Below, piece by piece: positions 11,295 to 20,165 of a stretch of 64,000 bases of DNA (within the stretch, counting starts at the first letter, position 1; each line of letters starts with the position of its first letter). The position numbers and the translations under genes were made by a program. The DNA lies in NCBI RefSeq assembly GCF_904849725.1, contig NC_058524.1:504788263-504852262 (forward strand), in the 5' to 3' direction. The DNA comes from Hordeum vulgare subsp. vulgare. Its lineage: Eukaryota; Streptophyta; Magnoliopsida; Poales; Poaceae. The notes beneath the pieces were generated by a model. That model was not told the origin of the DNA, ran no database searches, and saw only the letters and a program-made list of their open reading frames with translations.

Positions 11295-12836
11295 TGCTAC
11301 TTCTCGAGCTTGCGTTGGTTTCTCCCTTGAAGAGGAAAGGGTGATGCAGCAAAGTAGCGATAAGTATTTCCCTCAGTTTCAGAACCAAGGTATCAATCCA
11401 GTAGGAGTATCAAGATGAGGCACCAATGCACCTGCGCAAAGACAAACAAACTTGCACCCAACGCAATAAAGGGGTTGTCAATCCCTTCACGATTACTTGC
11501 AAGGTGAGATCTGACACAGATGAAAGGTAAATAAGTAAAAGTGCAGCAAGGTATTTTTGTATGTAGATCTGAATATATGATGTGTAAAATAGACCCGGGG
11601 GCCATAGTGTTCACTAGAGGCTTCTCTCATGATAGCAAGTAGTACGGTGGGTGAATGAATTACTGTCGAGCAATTGATAGAATCGCGCAAAGTCATGACC
11701 ATATCTAAGGCAATGATCATACATATAGGCATCACGTTCGAGACAAGTAGACCGATACTGTCTGCATCTACTACTATTACTGCACACATCGACCGCTATC
11801 CAGCATGCATCTAGTGTATTAAGTTCATAACAAATGGAGTAACGCCTTAAGCAAGATGACATGATGTAGAGGGATAAACTCATGCAATATGATATAAACC
11901 CCATATTTTTACCCTTGATGGCAACAACACGATGCGTGCCTTGCTACCCTTTCTGTCACTGGGTGAGGACACCACACGGTATGAACCCAAAACAAAGCAC
12001 TTCTCCCATTGCAAGAATGATAGATCAAGTTGGCCAAACAAAACCCATAACTCGAAGATAATTACAAGGATACGGAATCATGCATATAAGAAATCAGAGA
12101 AGACTCAAATAATATTCATAGATAATCTGATCATAAATCCATAATTCATCGGATCTCGACAAACACATCATAAAAGAAAGTTACATCGGATAGATCTCCA
12201 TGAAGATCATGGAGAACTTTGTATTGAAGATCCAAGAGAGAATAGAAGCCATCTAGATACTAGCTATGGACCCGAAGGTCTGTGGTGAACTACTCACGCA
12301 TCATCGGAGAGGCAATGGTGTTGATGAAGAAGCCCTTCATGCCAGAATCCCCCTCCGGCAGGGCACCAGAACGGTCCCCAGATGGGATCTTGTAGAGACA
12401 GAAGCTTGCGGCGACGGAAAAGTACTTTCGTGGCTCTCTCTGGAGGTTTAGGTATTTTTGGGAATTTATAGGAGAAAGAGATAGGGTAGAGCACGCAAGG
12501 GGGGCCCACGAGCCTGCTAGGCGCGCCCCCTAGGGCGCGCCTAGGGGGCTCGTGACCTCCCGCGAGGCCTCCTGCCTTGGTTCTCAAGTCTCGTGCGTAT
12601 CTTCTGTTATGGAAAAAAATCATCCCGCAGGTTTTATTCCGTTTGGAATCCGTTTAATATTCTTTTATGAAAAAGGTCAAAAACACGGAAAAACAGAAAC
12701 TGGCACTAGGCACTGAGTTAATAGATTAGTCCCAAAAATGATATAAAATGGCATATGAATGCATATAAAATATCCCAAGTCGATAATATAATAGCATGGA
12801 ACAATAAAAAATTATAGATACGTTGGAGACGTATCA
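11295..12836 (-). repeat. 5' LTR of the Sabrina-like element
   Basis: The same 1542-bp LTR as 5496-7037. The TATAAATT box is at complement 12463-12470. A strong hairpin at 12518-12543 has two perfect 11-base arms (TAGGCGCGCCC / GGGCGCGCCTA) and a 4-base loop, extended outward by CACGAGCC and GGCTCGTG. It probably lies in the transcribed leader or near the promoter. Confidence 0.88.
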
Positions 12837-13329
12837 CACCCCCACCGTGACACTCACGTAATAACGAGTCGAGGCTGTATACGGCCACACCCCCTGAGGA
12901 CGCGGAAAGGGTCCACCCCACGCCTAGTGGAAGCCCTATGCTCAGCGCTGGGGGCGATGGAGGCGGAGAATAGACTAGGTGCCGGACGCGGCTTGCATTT
13001 GATTTTTCTAGATTGGATTTGCTGATATTTATGAAAACAAAACTCGGGGCCTTTCCAAATGAAGCTTTTGCAAAAACTTTTTTTCCCTGCTACTCTTCGT
13101 AGCACGTTCTCTTCCTGTGAGTCGAGCATCCGCCTGTCCCCACCCGCTCGTATCCCGCGAGCGGGGGCTGGGGGCACGATGCCAGCACCTCGCCAAGGCC
13201 TTGGCGCCCGGACCCACGCGTGGTACTCACTGACGAGTCGGCAGACTCATGCCAACCAATACTCGCTCAAGAGTCCCATTTGCGGCACGACACACCATCC
13301 TGGAGAGGGAACGACATTTGGTCTTTCCT
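12837..13329 (+). repeat. Tat1 3' region, second ~210-bp repeat copy and unique sequence
   Basis: Resumes the Tat1 repeat interrupted at 5495 (CACGTAATAACGAGTCG, CACGCCTAGTGG). From about 12950 it passes into sequence with no gene and no further repeat that I can see. Confidence 0.7.
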
Positions 13330-13960
13330 CACAACAACTGTTTCTCTTGGGACAGTTTGAGCACCAAAGGGGGCTCCTAAGCATAGCACCTCACGGGCCT
13401 TACCAGTGACAAAGACACCTGGCACCCCGGTGCCAGGGCGTGGCCCCGTGAGTAACCACCTTGGTAATGGGTCGTGCCTCACGACGGAGGGAAATGTGCG
13501 AGATTGGGACCTGCCGGCGCAGCGCTTCCTGAATGCAGACTAGGGATCTCCAAAAACAGAACTCACGGGGGCCTCTTGAACATCTAAGGGGGCTTCTGAG
13601 CATCGCGCCCCAGGAACCTTACCAGTCACAAAGCCACCTGGTACCCGGGTGCTAGGGCCTTGTTCCATGAGGGGCGACCTTGACGGGTCGTACCTCACGG
13701 CAGGGAAATGTGCGGGACCGGGACCTATCAACGTAGAGCCGCTTGAATGTCTAAGGGGACTCCTGAGCATAGTGCCTCAGGAGCCTTACCGGTCACAAAT
13801 CCACATGGCACCTTGGTGTCAGGGCTTTGCCCCGTGGGGAACGACCTTGGTACCGGGTCGCGCCCCACGTCGGCAGGGAAATGTGCGAGACTGGGGCCAG
13901 CTGACATGGAGCATCGACCCACTTCACCCTCAACAAGGAAAAACCAACCGACCAACAGCC
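13330..13960 (+). repeat. Tat1 minisatellite: about three imperfect units of 170-220 bp
   Basis: Landmarks recur in order: GGAAATGTGCGAGATTGGGACC (13490 region), GGAAATGTGCGGGACCGGGACC (13704 region), GGAAATGTGCGAGACTGGGGCC (13878 region). A GGTGCCAGGGC-type phrase sits in each interval (13427, 13647, 13812). The same repeat class occurs in Tat2 in reverse complement. Tandem repeats in the 3' region are a known habit of Tat/Ogre elements. The long open frames across this block are a composition effect. Confidence 0.75.
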
Positions 13961-14204
13961 CCCCCTGAGCGCCATAGTCATGCGTCACAACAAAGGAATT
14001 CACTACAAGCATACCAAGCTAAGTATCCAAACCAGCAGAGAAGCAACATCATTAACAAAAGGGGCGGCCGCCCAAATCTATTACACGCCCGAAGGGCCTA
14101 TCTTTGTTTCCCTGGACGCAGGATCAAAAGCGAGCATACAGCTAGCGATGGAGATCCCGGAAGAGGGTTGCCGCCGCCGACGCCCGGCACCCACACGCCG
14201 ACAC
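13961..14204 (+). other. Tat1 spacer between minisatellite and antisense gene
   Basis: No supported gene. It lies downstream of the stop of the antisense gene (complement 14205), so it would be the 3' untranslated side of that gene. I see no clear polyadenylation signal. Confidence 0.4.
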
Positions 14205-15017
14205 TCAGTCCGTATCCTCCACCTCCTTCACATGCGCGGCACGAGCAGGCGGGCGGCGCCGCGCTTGGGGGCACCCTGCCGAGGCTCGGGCACGGCGGCG
14301 AGGCGGCTCGTCGTAGCTGTTGTCGCTCGGGCTCCTTTCGGAGGAGGTATCGCTGCTGCTGGAGACGCGGCGCCCACCATCGGAGGCGGGCCCGTCTACG
14401 GGACCGCCACGGCCGGCGTCTTCTCGGCATCAATCCAGACGATCGACCTCGACCCCGAAGATCTTGACAAAGAGCGTCGCCTCCCCGTCGTACTTGAAGT
14501 GGAGGTAGCGCCTCCCCTTCAGGCCTCGGGCGCGGGCGAAGGTCTGTCACCCGCGGTTCAGATACACGTAACCATGGGGTGTGACCTCGACCTCCACCCA
14601 GGATGCCCCAATGCAGCAGCCATCGGCCTGCAACCAGAAGCCCCGGGGCCCGCCGGTTGGCAGTGCCTTCGCGGAGAAGTTCGGAAGCTGGAGCCAAGCA
14701 ATTTCTGACCTCTCCACCCACGTCATGAACTCCATCGCTGTGTTGGCCGAGTGGAGCCATCGGGCGAGGCGGACGGGTGGCCATCCCCGACCCCCACTCC
14801 GATCGCTACGGGCGTCCGCACCAATCGACGCCCCGCCATCATCGCCGATGGTGATCCCCCGGCAGGCGGAACCACGGTCGCGCCCGCCGGAGGCTGCTGT
14901 CGGCACCACCGCGTACTTCCGAGGGCGGCCTCGCCCCCTCTTGGTAGGTGGAGCAGCAAGACCTTTGCTAGAGGCCTTCGCCTTATAGGCAGCAGAGAAT
15001 CTCCTCACCGGCGCCAT
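14205..15017 (-). pseudogene. Antisense gene in Tat1: AT-hook plus B3-like DNA-binding protein
   Basis: One frame of 271 codons on the strand opposite to Tat1 gag-pol, starting MAPVRRFSAAYKAK. Residues 27-34 are RGRGRPRK, a classic AT-hook that binds the minor groove of AT-rich DNA. From about residue 109 to 195 the pattern matches the plant B3 DNA-binding fold: LQLPNFSAKAL, FWLQADG, ASWVEVEV, then QTFARARGL, a charged turn and LHFKYDGEATLFVKIFGV. The tail is rich in Ser and acidic residues (SSSSDTSSERSPSDN), as in nuclear regulators. Two in-frame TGA codons, at complement 14547-14549 (at the B3 tryptophan position) and 14430-14432, make it a pseudogene here. No indel breaks the frame. The natural stop is at 14205-14207. 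The B3 call is by eye and needs a profile search. Confidence 0.7.
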
Positions 15018-15091
15018 GCTGAGAGACTGGAGGGCTCAAGGTGGAAAGCAAAGAAGACTGAGGCAATGCAAGCCTTATCGCCCTCGCCGGG

Positions 15092-15098
15092 TTAAATA
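15092..15098 (-). promoter_or_regulatory. TATA-like box for the Tat1 antisense gene
   Basis: TATTTAA on the minus strand, 75 bases upstream of the ATG at 15017. The spacing is right for a plant RNA polymerase II promoter with a short leader. It lies within the element but outside its LTR. Confidence 0.55.
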
Positions 15099-15392
15099 GG
15101 CAGCCGGGAGCAGGCTGGCATCCCTTCGCATCCCCGAGCCCACATAATTCGTGAGGGGACGCTCCCGCGTGGTGTGTGTACAGGCGTCGCCCCCAAGGAG
15201 CAATGACGGCTAGCGCCGCATCCACGCGTTCCGTCAATTTGACCAGGCGCCTCAGGAAATGGAGTGTTGCCACTGGGCTGCGCGACGCGTGTGAAGCCTG
15301 GCCCACAGACATCTAGGACCCGCGATGCTTCACGCTGCCTCCAAGGATTCACCAGGAAGCCAACCTGGGCGCGCCTTGGGCCCGGGGGCTAC
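15099..15392 (+). other. Tat1 3' end with polypurine tract
   Basis: Noncoding. It ends TTGGGCCCGGGGGCTAC (15376-15392) directly before the LTR. The same phrase, reversed, sits just inside Tat2's 3' LTR (27382-27400). This marks 15393 as the start of a 3' LTR whose body lies to the left. Confidence 0.75.
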
Positions 15393-16255
15393 TGTCGGTG
15401 TTCTGGGAACGGGGGTACGCAGACTTGCCTGCCGGCGGCCCAGGGCTGGCCCACTTCATCTACCAACTACCAGCAGGCTTGACAAGGCCCTCATGAGGAA
15501 CCAAGCCTCACGAGGAGGAACGACATCAAGATATGCACGGGCCTCCTCAGGACCCCTCCGGAGCGGCAGACATTCCGAGGCAAGGCCCGGCCTCAGGAGT
15601 CAAGGATGATGCAGAAGGAGGACATGCGAACCGCAGATGGCAGAGCAGTGCAGTCCCCCCTTTGGTACAAAGAGGGCAAAGACGAATGTAGGACCCGAAG
15701 GCATCTTCCAAAGGTTTCCACTTTGGTGTAACCAAGCCACTGCCGCCCACCAGCAGGGCAGACATCACCCCTGCAGCGCGGGCATCCACTTTGCAGGCGA
15801 AGACCACCTTTGGACAGGGGAGCACGTTCCCGTGTCCCCCCTTTAAAATTGGCCGATGTGGGATCCCTTCCCGCCGAAACGATAAGGAAGGAGGACCGTG
15901 GCCACCACTATATATAGAGGATAGTTTGCTTCATAGGGGGGATCGAAACCCTAGCCATTCACTCATCCACCATCACACCACTAAGGCCATCTAACCTCAG
16001 GAGGGCGAAGAACACTGTACTAGTTCGTTCATCAACCTCCACGAGAGGCAATCCACCAAAGTAGGAGTAGGGTTTTACGCTTCCGAGCGGCCCGAACCTG
16101 GGTAAACTGCCGTGTTCCTTGTCTTCCTCACCATCGAGTGAGTCCTCGGCCTTGCCCACCGAGTAGCGACCCTAGTGAATCAAACCTGTTAAGTGGCCTC
16201 CACATGCGCCCCTGAGTTCAAATCTTGAGGGTTTTGCGGAGCACGAAATCCGACA
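15393..16255 (+). repeat. 3' LTR of Tat1 (863 bp)
   Basis: Begins TGTCGGTGTTCTGG and ends GCACGAAATCCGACA, with matching inverted termini TGTCGG/CCGACA. A TATATATA box lies at 15909-15916. It belongs to the same family as the Tat2 LTRs but in the opposite direction. The base after it begins gag code of Tat3. Confidence 0.88.
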
Positions 16256-16401
16256 AAACTACATTGGCTAAACAGCCTATCAGAAGATTCCATCGGATGC
16301 TGGGAAGACCTTCAGGTTGCTTTCCTATCCAACTTTCATGGAACATATGTTTGGCCACGGGATTCATTCGATCTGAGAAACATCATCGAGAAGACACGCG
16401 A
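16256..16401 (+). pseudogene. Tat3 gag fragment, left part
   Basis: Reads a Tat-type gag segment in one frame (WEDLQVAFLSNFHGTY ... DLRNIIEKTR). The frame is picked up again at 33461 (ESARELWNQFLTKKNQIVD) after 17 kb of inserted DNA. Its own left part is not in the window, because Tat1's LTR abuts it at 16255. Gag would form the particle that packages element RNA. Confidence 0.8.
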
Positions 16402-16980
16402 TGTCGGATTACGGGCTCCGCAAAACCCTAAGGTTTCAAACACCAGGGCGTGTACGGCGATCTCTCCGAGCTCGACCTTACCTAGCCCGCTACTTGATGG
16501 AAACAACGAAGGACTCACTTGATGGTGAGGGGAACATAGAACACAACAGTTTACCCAGGTTTGGGCCGTTGTGAAGCGTAAAACTCTACTCCTGCTTTTG
16601 ATGGATTGCTTCTCACGGAGGTTGGTGGATGAAATAATACATTGCTCTCGATCCTCCGGAGGCCAAGTGCCTAGGTGTATTGCCCTACGGTTGGAATGAA
16701 CTCTCCTCCGTCCGTCTCTCAAGTATCCTACTCTCTTTATTTATAGTGGACGCCCGGGTCCTCTTCCCTTATCGTTGGCAGGAAGGGATCCCACAATGGC
16801 TAGTTTCGATGGGGGACAAGCGAACATGCTTCCCCTGTCGAAAGTGGTCTTCGCCTGCAAAGTAGCTGCCAACGCTGCAGAGGTGGCCGCAGGGATGACG
16901 CCCGTCCTGCCGGCGGCCGGCCATGGTCTTGTTGCACCGGAAGGGAAACCTTTGGAAGATGCCTTTGGGGCCTTGGTACG
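16402..16980 (-). repeat. Tat2 3' LTR, left piece
   Basis: Reverse-complement Tat LTR, with TGTCGGATTACGGGCTCCGC at its left edge. A TATAAATA box lies at complement 16738-16745. It is interrupted after GTACG (16976-16980) by the Athila-type element and resumes at 27079. The copy at 32603-33458 shows the uninterrupted order. Confidence 0.88.
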
Positions 16981-18500
16981 TAATACTTCCATTTTGCATC
17001 ATGCTTTCATGTTGATATTTATCGCTTTTTGGGCTGTTATTTCACTTCACGGTACAATATTTATGCCTTTTCTCTCTTATTTTGCAAGGTTTACATGAAG
17101 AGGGATAATGCCGACAGCTGGAATTTTGGCCTGAAAAAGGAGGAAGTTTGAGATGCCTATTCTGCGCAACTCCAAAAGCCGTGAAAATCAATGTGGATTT
17201 TTTGGGATTTATAAAAAATACTGGGCCGAAGAAGTGCCAGAGGGGCGCCAGCAGGTGGCCACAAGCTTGCTAGGTGCGCCCACCCCCCTGGCCGCGCCTA
17301 GGGGGCTTGTGGGCTCCCTGCTGGCCCACTGGGCCCCCTCTTTTGCTACAAGAAGGGTTTCGGTCTGGAAAAAATCAAGAGGAGTCTTTTCTAAGGATTC
17401 GCCGCCGCCACGAGGCGGAACTTGAGCAGAACCAACCTAGAGCTCTGACAGGATGATCCTGCCAGGGAAACTTCCCTCCCGGAGGGGGAAATCATCGCCA
17501 TCGTCATCACCAACACTCCTCTCATCGGAGGGGACTCATCACCATCAACATCTTCATCAGCACCATCTCATCTCCAAACCCTAGTTCGTCACTTGTAACC
17601 AATCTCCGTCTCACGACTCCGATTGGTACTTGTAAGGTTGCTAGTAGTGTTACTTACTCTTTGTAGTTGATGCTAGTTGGATTAGTTGGTGGAAGTGTTT
17701 ATGTTTAGATCTTTGATGCTACTCATTACCTCTCTGGTCATGAATATGATTATGCTTTGTGAGTAGTTACTTTTGTTCCTGAGGACATGGGATAAGTCAT
17801 GCTATAAGTAGTCATGTGAATTTGGTATTCGTTCGGTAATTTGATGTGTTGTATGTTGTTTTTCCTCTAGTGGTGTTATGTGAACGTAGACTACATAACA
17901 CTTCACCATTATTTGGGCCTAGAGGAAGGCATTGGGAAGTAGTAAGTAGATGATGGGTTGCTAGAGTGACAGAAGCTTAAACCCTAGTTTATGCGTTGCT
18001 TCGTAAGGGGCTGATTTGGATCCACTAGTTTAATGCTATGGTTAGACTTTGTCTTAATTCTTCTTTCGTAGTTGCGGATGCTTGCGATAGGGGTTAATCA
18101 TAAGTGGGATCTTGTCCAAGTAAGGGCAGTACCCAAGTGCCGGTCTACACACATATCAAACTACCAAAGTAACAAACACGAATGATATGAACATGATGAA
18201 AACTAGCATGACAGAAATTCCCGTGTGTCCTCGGGAGCATTTTTCCTCCTATAAGACTTTGTCCAGGCTTGTCCCTTGCTACAAAAGGGATTGGGCCACT
18301 TTGCTGCACCGTTGCCACTTTTGTTACTTGCTACTTGCTACGAATCATCTCACACACAACTACTTGTTACCAATAATTTCAGTGCTTGTAGATATTACCT
18401 TGCTGAAAACCACTTGTCAGATCCCTCTGCTGCTCGTGTGGTTCGACACTCTTACTTATCAAAAGGACTATGATAGATCCCCTATACTTGTGGGTCATCA
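16981..18500 (+). repeat. 5' LTR of the 10.1-kb Athila-type element
   Basis: 1520 bp, ending CTTGTGGGTCATCA. It carries a GC-rich foldback at 17259-17312 (outer arms CCACAAGC / GCTTGTGG). It closely matches 25571-27073, with scattered substitutions and one small extra block, GCCAGGGAAACTTCCCTCCC near 17460, that is absent from the other copy. Confidence 0.92.
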
Positions 18501-18511
18501 AGACTCTTTTA

Positions 18512-18529
18512 TGGCGCCGTTGCCGGGGA
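18512..18529 (+). promoter_or_regulatory. Primer-binding site (tRNA-Asp type)
   Basis: TGGCGCCGTTGCCGGGGA, 11 bases after the LTR end. It is complementary to the 3' end of plant tRNA-Asp as I know it, the usual primer of Athila/Tat elements. It is the cleanest copy in the window and the reference for the degenerate ones. Confidence 0.85.
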
Positions 18530-18606
18530 GTGAAGCCCCTTTGGTAAGTGGAACTTGGTAAGGAAACATTCATATAGTGTGCTGAAATTTATTGTCACTT
18601 GTCACT

Positions 18607-19782
18607 ATGGAAACTAATCCTTTGAGGGGCTTGTTCGGGGTATCTTCACCTCGAACGGAAGCACAAAGAGTTGCTCCTCAACCTTCTGCACCTACTGAAA
18701 ATATTTGCTTTGAATTTCCTTCGGGTATGCTTGAGAAACTGCTGGCTAATCATTTTACAGGAGATGGAACATCACATCCAGACTTGCATCTAATCTATGT
18801 AGATGAAGTTTGTGGTTTATTTAAGCTTGCAGGTTTGCCCGAGGATGAGGTCAAGAGGAAGGTCTTTCCTTTATCTTTGAGGGATAATGCGTTGACATGG
18901 TATAGGCTATGTGATGATACTGGATCATGGAACTACAATCGGTTGAAATTGGAATTTCATCAAAAGTTTTATCCTATGCATCTAGTACATCGTGATCAGA
19001 ATTATATATATAATTTTTGGCCTCGTGACAGAGAAAGCATCGCTCAAGCTTGGGGGAGGCTTAAATCAATGTTATATTCATGCCCCAACCATGAGTTCTC
19101 GATAGAAATTATCATTCTGAACTTCTATGCTCGGCTTTCTCATGATGATCGCACCATGCTTGACACTTCTTGTACCGATTCTTTTATGAAAAGAGATATT
19201 GACTTCAGATGGAATTTATTGGAAAGAATTAAACGCAACTCTGAAGATTGGGAGCTTGAAGAAGGTAAGGAGTCATGTATGAGTTTCAAGTTTGATTGCG
19301 TTAAATCCTTTGTTGAAACGAATATTTTTTGTGACTTTAGCGCTAAGTATGGACTTGACTCTGAGATAGTAGCTTCATTGTGTGAATCATTTGCTGCTCA
19401 TATTGATCTCCCCAAAGAGAAGTGGTTTAAATATCATCCTCCCTTAGAACTCAATGTAGTTAAACCCAATCCAGTTGAAGAGAAAGTCATTGCCTATAAT
19501 GATCCTATTGTTCCCAGTGCTTACATTGAGAAACCACATTTCCTTGTTAGGATAAAGCATCATTCCAAAGCTTCAACTGTGATATGTAGAGGCTACATTA
19601 GAACACCTACACCCCCTGAGCAAATTAGAGTTGAACCTAGCATTGCTATTATCAAAGATCTCCTGTCCGACGATGTTGAGGGACATAATATTCACTTCTG
19701 TGAAGATACTGCTAGAATTGCTAAACCTCATGCTAGAGACAAACATAGGCGTGTTGTTGCCACACCTGTTGTTTCTATTTAG
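18607..19782 (+). CDS. Athila-type gag (C-terminal end disturbed)
   Basis: 391 codons from the first ATG after the primer site (METNPLRGLFG). The retrotransposon gag core is clear at residues 70-210: FPLSLRDNALTWY, LKLEFHQKFYP, a FWPRDRESIAQAWGRLK segment and a basic/acidic stretch. It would assemble the cytoplasmic particle. There is no CCHC zinc knuckle, as is common in Athila gag. The frame ends at TAG 19780-19782, and protease code follows in another frame, so a frameshift at the gag-protease junction is likely. An upstream TTG start is possible, but the ATG at 18607 is better placed. Confidence 0.85.
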   Translation: METNPLRGLFGVSSPRTEAQRVAPQPSAPTENICFEFPSGMLEKLLANHFTGDGTSHPDLHLIYVDEVCGLFKLAGLPEDEVKRKVFPLSLRDNALTWYRLCDDTGSWNYNRLKLEFHQKFYPMHLVHRDQNYIYNFWPRDRESIAQAWGRLKSMLYSCPNHEFSIEIIILNFYARLSHDDRTMLDTSCTDSFMKRDIDFRWNLLERIKRNSEDWELEEGKESCMSFKFDCVKSFVETNIFCDFSAKYGLDSEIVASLCESFAAHIDLPKEKWFKYHPPLELNVVKPNPVEEKVIAYNDPIVPSAYIEKPHFLVRIKHHSKASTVICRGYIRTPTPPEQIRVEPSIAIIKDLLSDDVEGHNIHFCEDTARIAKPHARDKHRRVVATPVVSI

Positions 19783-19784
19783 AT

Positions 19785-20165
19785 AGGAGATCATTGTTAC
19801 CTCAATCCCTATATGGTGAAATCAAAGACGATATTGCACCTATTGAGATAGAACCTATTGATGTCACTATTCTGCTTGCCAATAGAGATACTATCTGCCC
19901 TGTGGGAATTGTTAGGGATGTTGAAGTCTTGTGTGGTAAAACGAAGTATCCTGCTGATTTCCTCGTTCTTGCTACCACACAAGATAGCTTTTGTCCCATC
20001 ATATTTGGTAGACCTTTTCTCAATACTGTCAATGCTCATATTGAGTGTGAGAAGCAAACTATCACTGTTGGCTTTGAAGGTGTGTCACATGAGTTCAATT
20101 TCTCCAAGTTTGGTAGACAACCTCAAGAAAAAGAGTTGCCCAGTAAGGATGAAACTATGGCCTGA
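19785..20165 (+). pseudogene. Athila-type aspartic protease region
   Basis: Frame continuous with RT downstream. It shows the Athila protease C-terminal half: IEPIDVTILLANRDTICPVG, a beta-rich middle, and the conserved IIFGRPFLNTVNAHIE. The catalytic Asp motif should lie just upstream of 19794, exactly where the gag frame ends, and I cannot find an intact one. TGA at 20163-20165 separates it from RT. The enzyme would cleave the polyprotein; this copy looks inactive. Confidence 0.75.

Larger units (their letters stand above)
5496..12836 (-). mobile_element. Complete non-autonomous Athila-type element (Sabrina-like), 7.3 kb
   Basis: A full-length LTR retrotransposon on the minus strand. The two LTRs are each 1542 bp (5496-7037 as 3' LTR, 11295-12836 as 5' LTR). 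A tRNA-Asp-type primer site sits at 11266-11283, a polypurine tract lies beside 7038, and there is a single ORF (9788-11062). Flanking 5-bp sequences are CACCT (5491-5495) and CACCC (12837-12841), a TSD with one mismatch. It carries no recognisable gag, protease, reverse transcriptase or integrase, so it must depend on an autonomous relative. It sits inside the Tat1 repeat region. The name Sabrina-like is from memory of LTR style. Confidence 0.88.

Noticed and set aside
13649..14467. A 272-codon plus-strand frame in Tat1
   Set aside because: It spans the minisatellite and the reverse strand of the B3-like gene. GC-rich repeat composition and antisense shadowing explain it.
14098..14784. A 228-codon minus-strand frame overlapping the B3-like gene
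   Set aside because: It lacks any motif, is Arg/Pro-rich from GC content, and the alternative frame (14205-15017) gives a coherent domain order.
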